Of a DNA stretch of 33,249 bases, positions 31,569 to 33,249 are shown piece after piece (positions within the stretch are counted from its first letter, which is position 1; every line of letters begins with the position of its first letter). The notes beneath the pieces are model-generated. The model was not told where the DNA came from, searched no databases, and saw nothing but the letters and a program-made list of their open reading frames with translations. Both the position numbers and the translations under genes were made by a program. This stretch comes from Russula earlei (Eukaryota > Basidiomycota > Agaricomycetes > Russulales > Russulaceae). Where the stretch lies: the NCBI GenBank assembly GCA_025769875.1, contig JAGFNK010000570.1:1-33249 (forward strand), in the 5' to 3' direction.

Positions 31569-31680
31569 TACTGGTTGGGAAATCAACTTAAATTCATTTT
31601 AAATTTTGTTACAATAGATTGCTAGCACAAAATGATGAAATAAGTACATAGTATTGACAAGATTTTAGAACATACATTAT
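31569..31680. mobile_element. Foldback MITE, copy D (fragment, interrupted by copy C)
   Basis: The left end is TACTGGTTGGGAAATCAAC, with one change at the terminus. About 80 bp of the arm is then deleted, and the sequence continues to ...GAACATACATTAT at 31680, where copy C begins. The remainder of D is not seen before the window ends. Confidence 0.7.
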
Positions 31681-32392
31681 CACTGGTTAGGAAATCAACT
31701 TATGTGAATGGCAAAACTGTAACGTTTTGAATAACAAAATCTATTATTTTGATACAGATTTGTAGGAAACAATTTGTGAAATTTCATTTTAGATTTGTTA
31801 CAATAGATTCCTGTTATGAAATGATGAAATTAGTAAATAGTATTGACAAGATTTTAGAACATACATTATGTTACAAAAATTGTAAATTATTTCAAGATTT
31901 TGTGTGAAACAAAATTGTGAAAAAATTGAAACTGCAAATTTTGGGTTTATGCTGGGTGAAAAATACCCTTTTGTGACTGACAAAAGTGTAACATTTTGAA
32001 TGACAAAAGTCAATGTTATGTTACAATTTTTCAGGGGAAAAATCTTAAAATTTAGTTTATATTTTGCTATATAAAATTCTTGTGACAAAATGATGAAACA
32101 AAATTATGAAAATTGTTGCCAAGGGAGGTTTGTAAGCTTGCAGGTAAACCATTCCAATGGTACAGAGAAGGAGTTTGTTATACCATTACTCCATCATTTT
32201 GTAACAAGAATTTTATATAACAAAATATAAACTAAATTTTAAGATTTTTCCCCTGAAAATTTGTAACATAACATTAACTTTTGTTATTCAAAATGTTACA
32301 CTTTTGTCAATCACAAAAGGGTATTTTCCACCAAGCATAAACCTAAATTTTGCAGTTTCAATTTTTTTCACAATTTCATTTCACACAAAATC
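31681..32392. mobile_element. Foldback MITE, copy C (right-truncated, nested in D)
   Basis: It begins CACTGGTTAGGAAATCAAC and follows copy A closely through arm and loop. The loop is in the opposite orientation to copy A (GCCAAGGGAGGTTTGTAAGC here, its complement in A). It stops at 32392 within the second arm, about 270 bp short of the expected right end, and passes into the tandem-repeat region. Confidence 0.8.
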
Positions 32393-32459
32393 TTACTGTC
32401 GTTTTCATGTGACCTTGCACTTGCCATTTTTGGATGTCATTTCAAGTGCAAAAATAAAA

Positions 32460-32994
32460 CTGCTATATCTCAACAGTTTCTCAACAGATTGCCTTGAAAC
32501 TTTGACAGTAGAACCTTATATGTTATATCTAGGTGCAGCTAAAATATGGGAGCCTAATTTTAGTTCTTGAAATGTCAATTTTTGGGTGGTGACATGAGTG
32601 CAAAACTTTGAACTGCCATATCTCAACTGTTTCTGAACCGCTTGACTTGAAACTTTGACAGTGGGATCCCATGTACTGTATCTAGGTGCAGCCCAAGAGT
32701 TGGGGTCTGATTCTTAGTTTTTGAAGTTTCGGTTTTTGGGTGTGATCTGAGTTCGAAATTTCGATCTGCCATATCTCAACCATTTCTCAATAGATTGCCT
32801 TGAAACATGGACAGTGGGACCTTATATACTGTATCTAGGTGCAGCGAAAATATGGGAGCCTAATATTCAGTTTTTGAAGTTTCAATTTTTGGGTGCCAAG
32901 CTGCATGCGAAATTTCATACTGCCATGTCTCAACCATTTCTCAATGGATTGTCTTGAAACTTAGACAGTGGAACCTCATGTACTGTAGCTAGAT
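32460..32994. repeat. Tandem repeat, 153-154 bp unit, about 3.5 copies
   Basis: Units start at 32460, 32613, 32766 and 32920 with CTGC(C/T)AT(A/G)TCTCAAC. Each holds GATTGxCTTGAAAC, GACAGT, TATCTAGGTGCAGC and a T-rich tail ending TTTTTGGGTG. The last copy is cut short near 32994. The period is steady, and copies 1 and 3 share GAAAATATGGGAGCCTAAT-type sequence that copy 2 lacks. It may be a satellite, or part of a larger element running past the window. Confidence 0.88.
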
Positions 32995-33249
32995 GTTCAC
33001 TCATTGGATGTTCACGTTTTGGGGTGCCAACCCCAAGCATGATAATATTACATTATCCCTACAGCTGAATCCATCCATGATATGATATGACTATTACAAC
33101 TGTACCGCGTGAGAAGGGCACACTTAAGTTCATGGGGCTGGACAAGGACTGAGGGAAGAGTGAAAGAGACAAAATTGAAATGATGATGTGAGGTGTGCAT
33201 CAAGGCAGCAATAGGCATCGGCACGGGTACATGTGCATGTAGCTTCTTC

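Noticed and set aside
1..33249. tRNA or other RNA genes
   Set aside because: No GGTTCGANNCC-type B box with a matching A box and acceptor stem was found by eye.

Overview
The window looks like nuclear DNA of a basidiomycete, probably an Agaricomycete. The evidence is introns of about 50 bases with GT..AG ends (17 exons in one 2.9-kb gene), a TPR/CHAT family protein, and mushroom-type hAT, MULE and Ty3 transposon relics. No RNA gene or CRISPR array was seen.

Left third (1-13.3 kb), CpG-rich and mostly genic: a possible 0.3-kb inverted-repeat element (75-377); a broken membrane-protein gene on the minus strand (1438-2251); a weak broken reading frame (3662-4117); an intact class II histone deacetylase gene with an Arb2-like C-terminal domain (4952-7863, 17 exons, 694 codons by my splicing); and a large TPR/CHAT gene (9709-12820). 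The CHAT half of that gene is open, but the first half changes frame nine times.

Middle (13.3-27.2 kb), CpG-poor nested transposon block: a hAT relic on + (13332-15890) is interrupted by solo LTR 1. A minus-strand Ty3 relic (15901-21617: 3' LTR, long post-chromodomain reading frame, chromodomain, integrase end) is interrupted by solo LTRs 2 and 3 and by a foldback element. The Ty3 relic joins in frame to a MULE transposase fragment (to 22863). A plus-strand Ty3 gag-protease relic follows (23470-26314). The three solo LTRs are one family, and each has its own perfect 5-bp target duplication, so they are three separate insertions. Comparing them base by base shows repeated CG/TG/CA differences, and nearly all in-frame stops in the relics are TGA. 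Both fit decay of methylated CpG.

Right part (27.2-33.2 kb): a CpG-rich stretch with repeated pyrimidine-rich, intron-like modules on the minus strand; a second copy of the foldback element; an intact small secreted-protein gene with a TATA box (30938-31402); two more foldback copies, one nested in the other; and a 153-bp tandem array at the right end.

Only the deacetylase and the secreted protein look like working genes. All family calls come from recognised motifs, not database searches.
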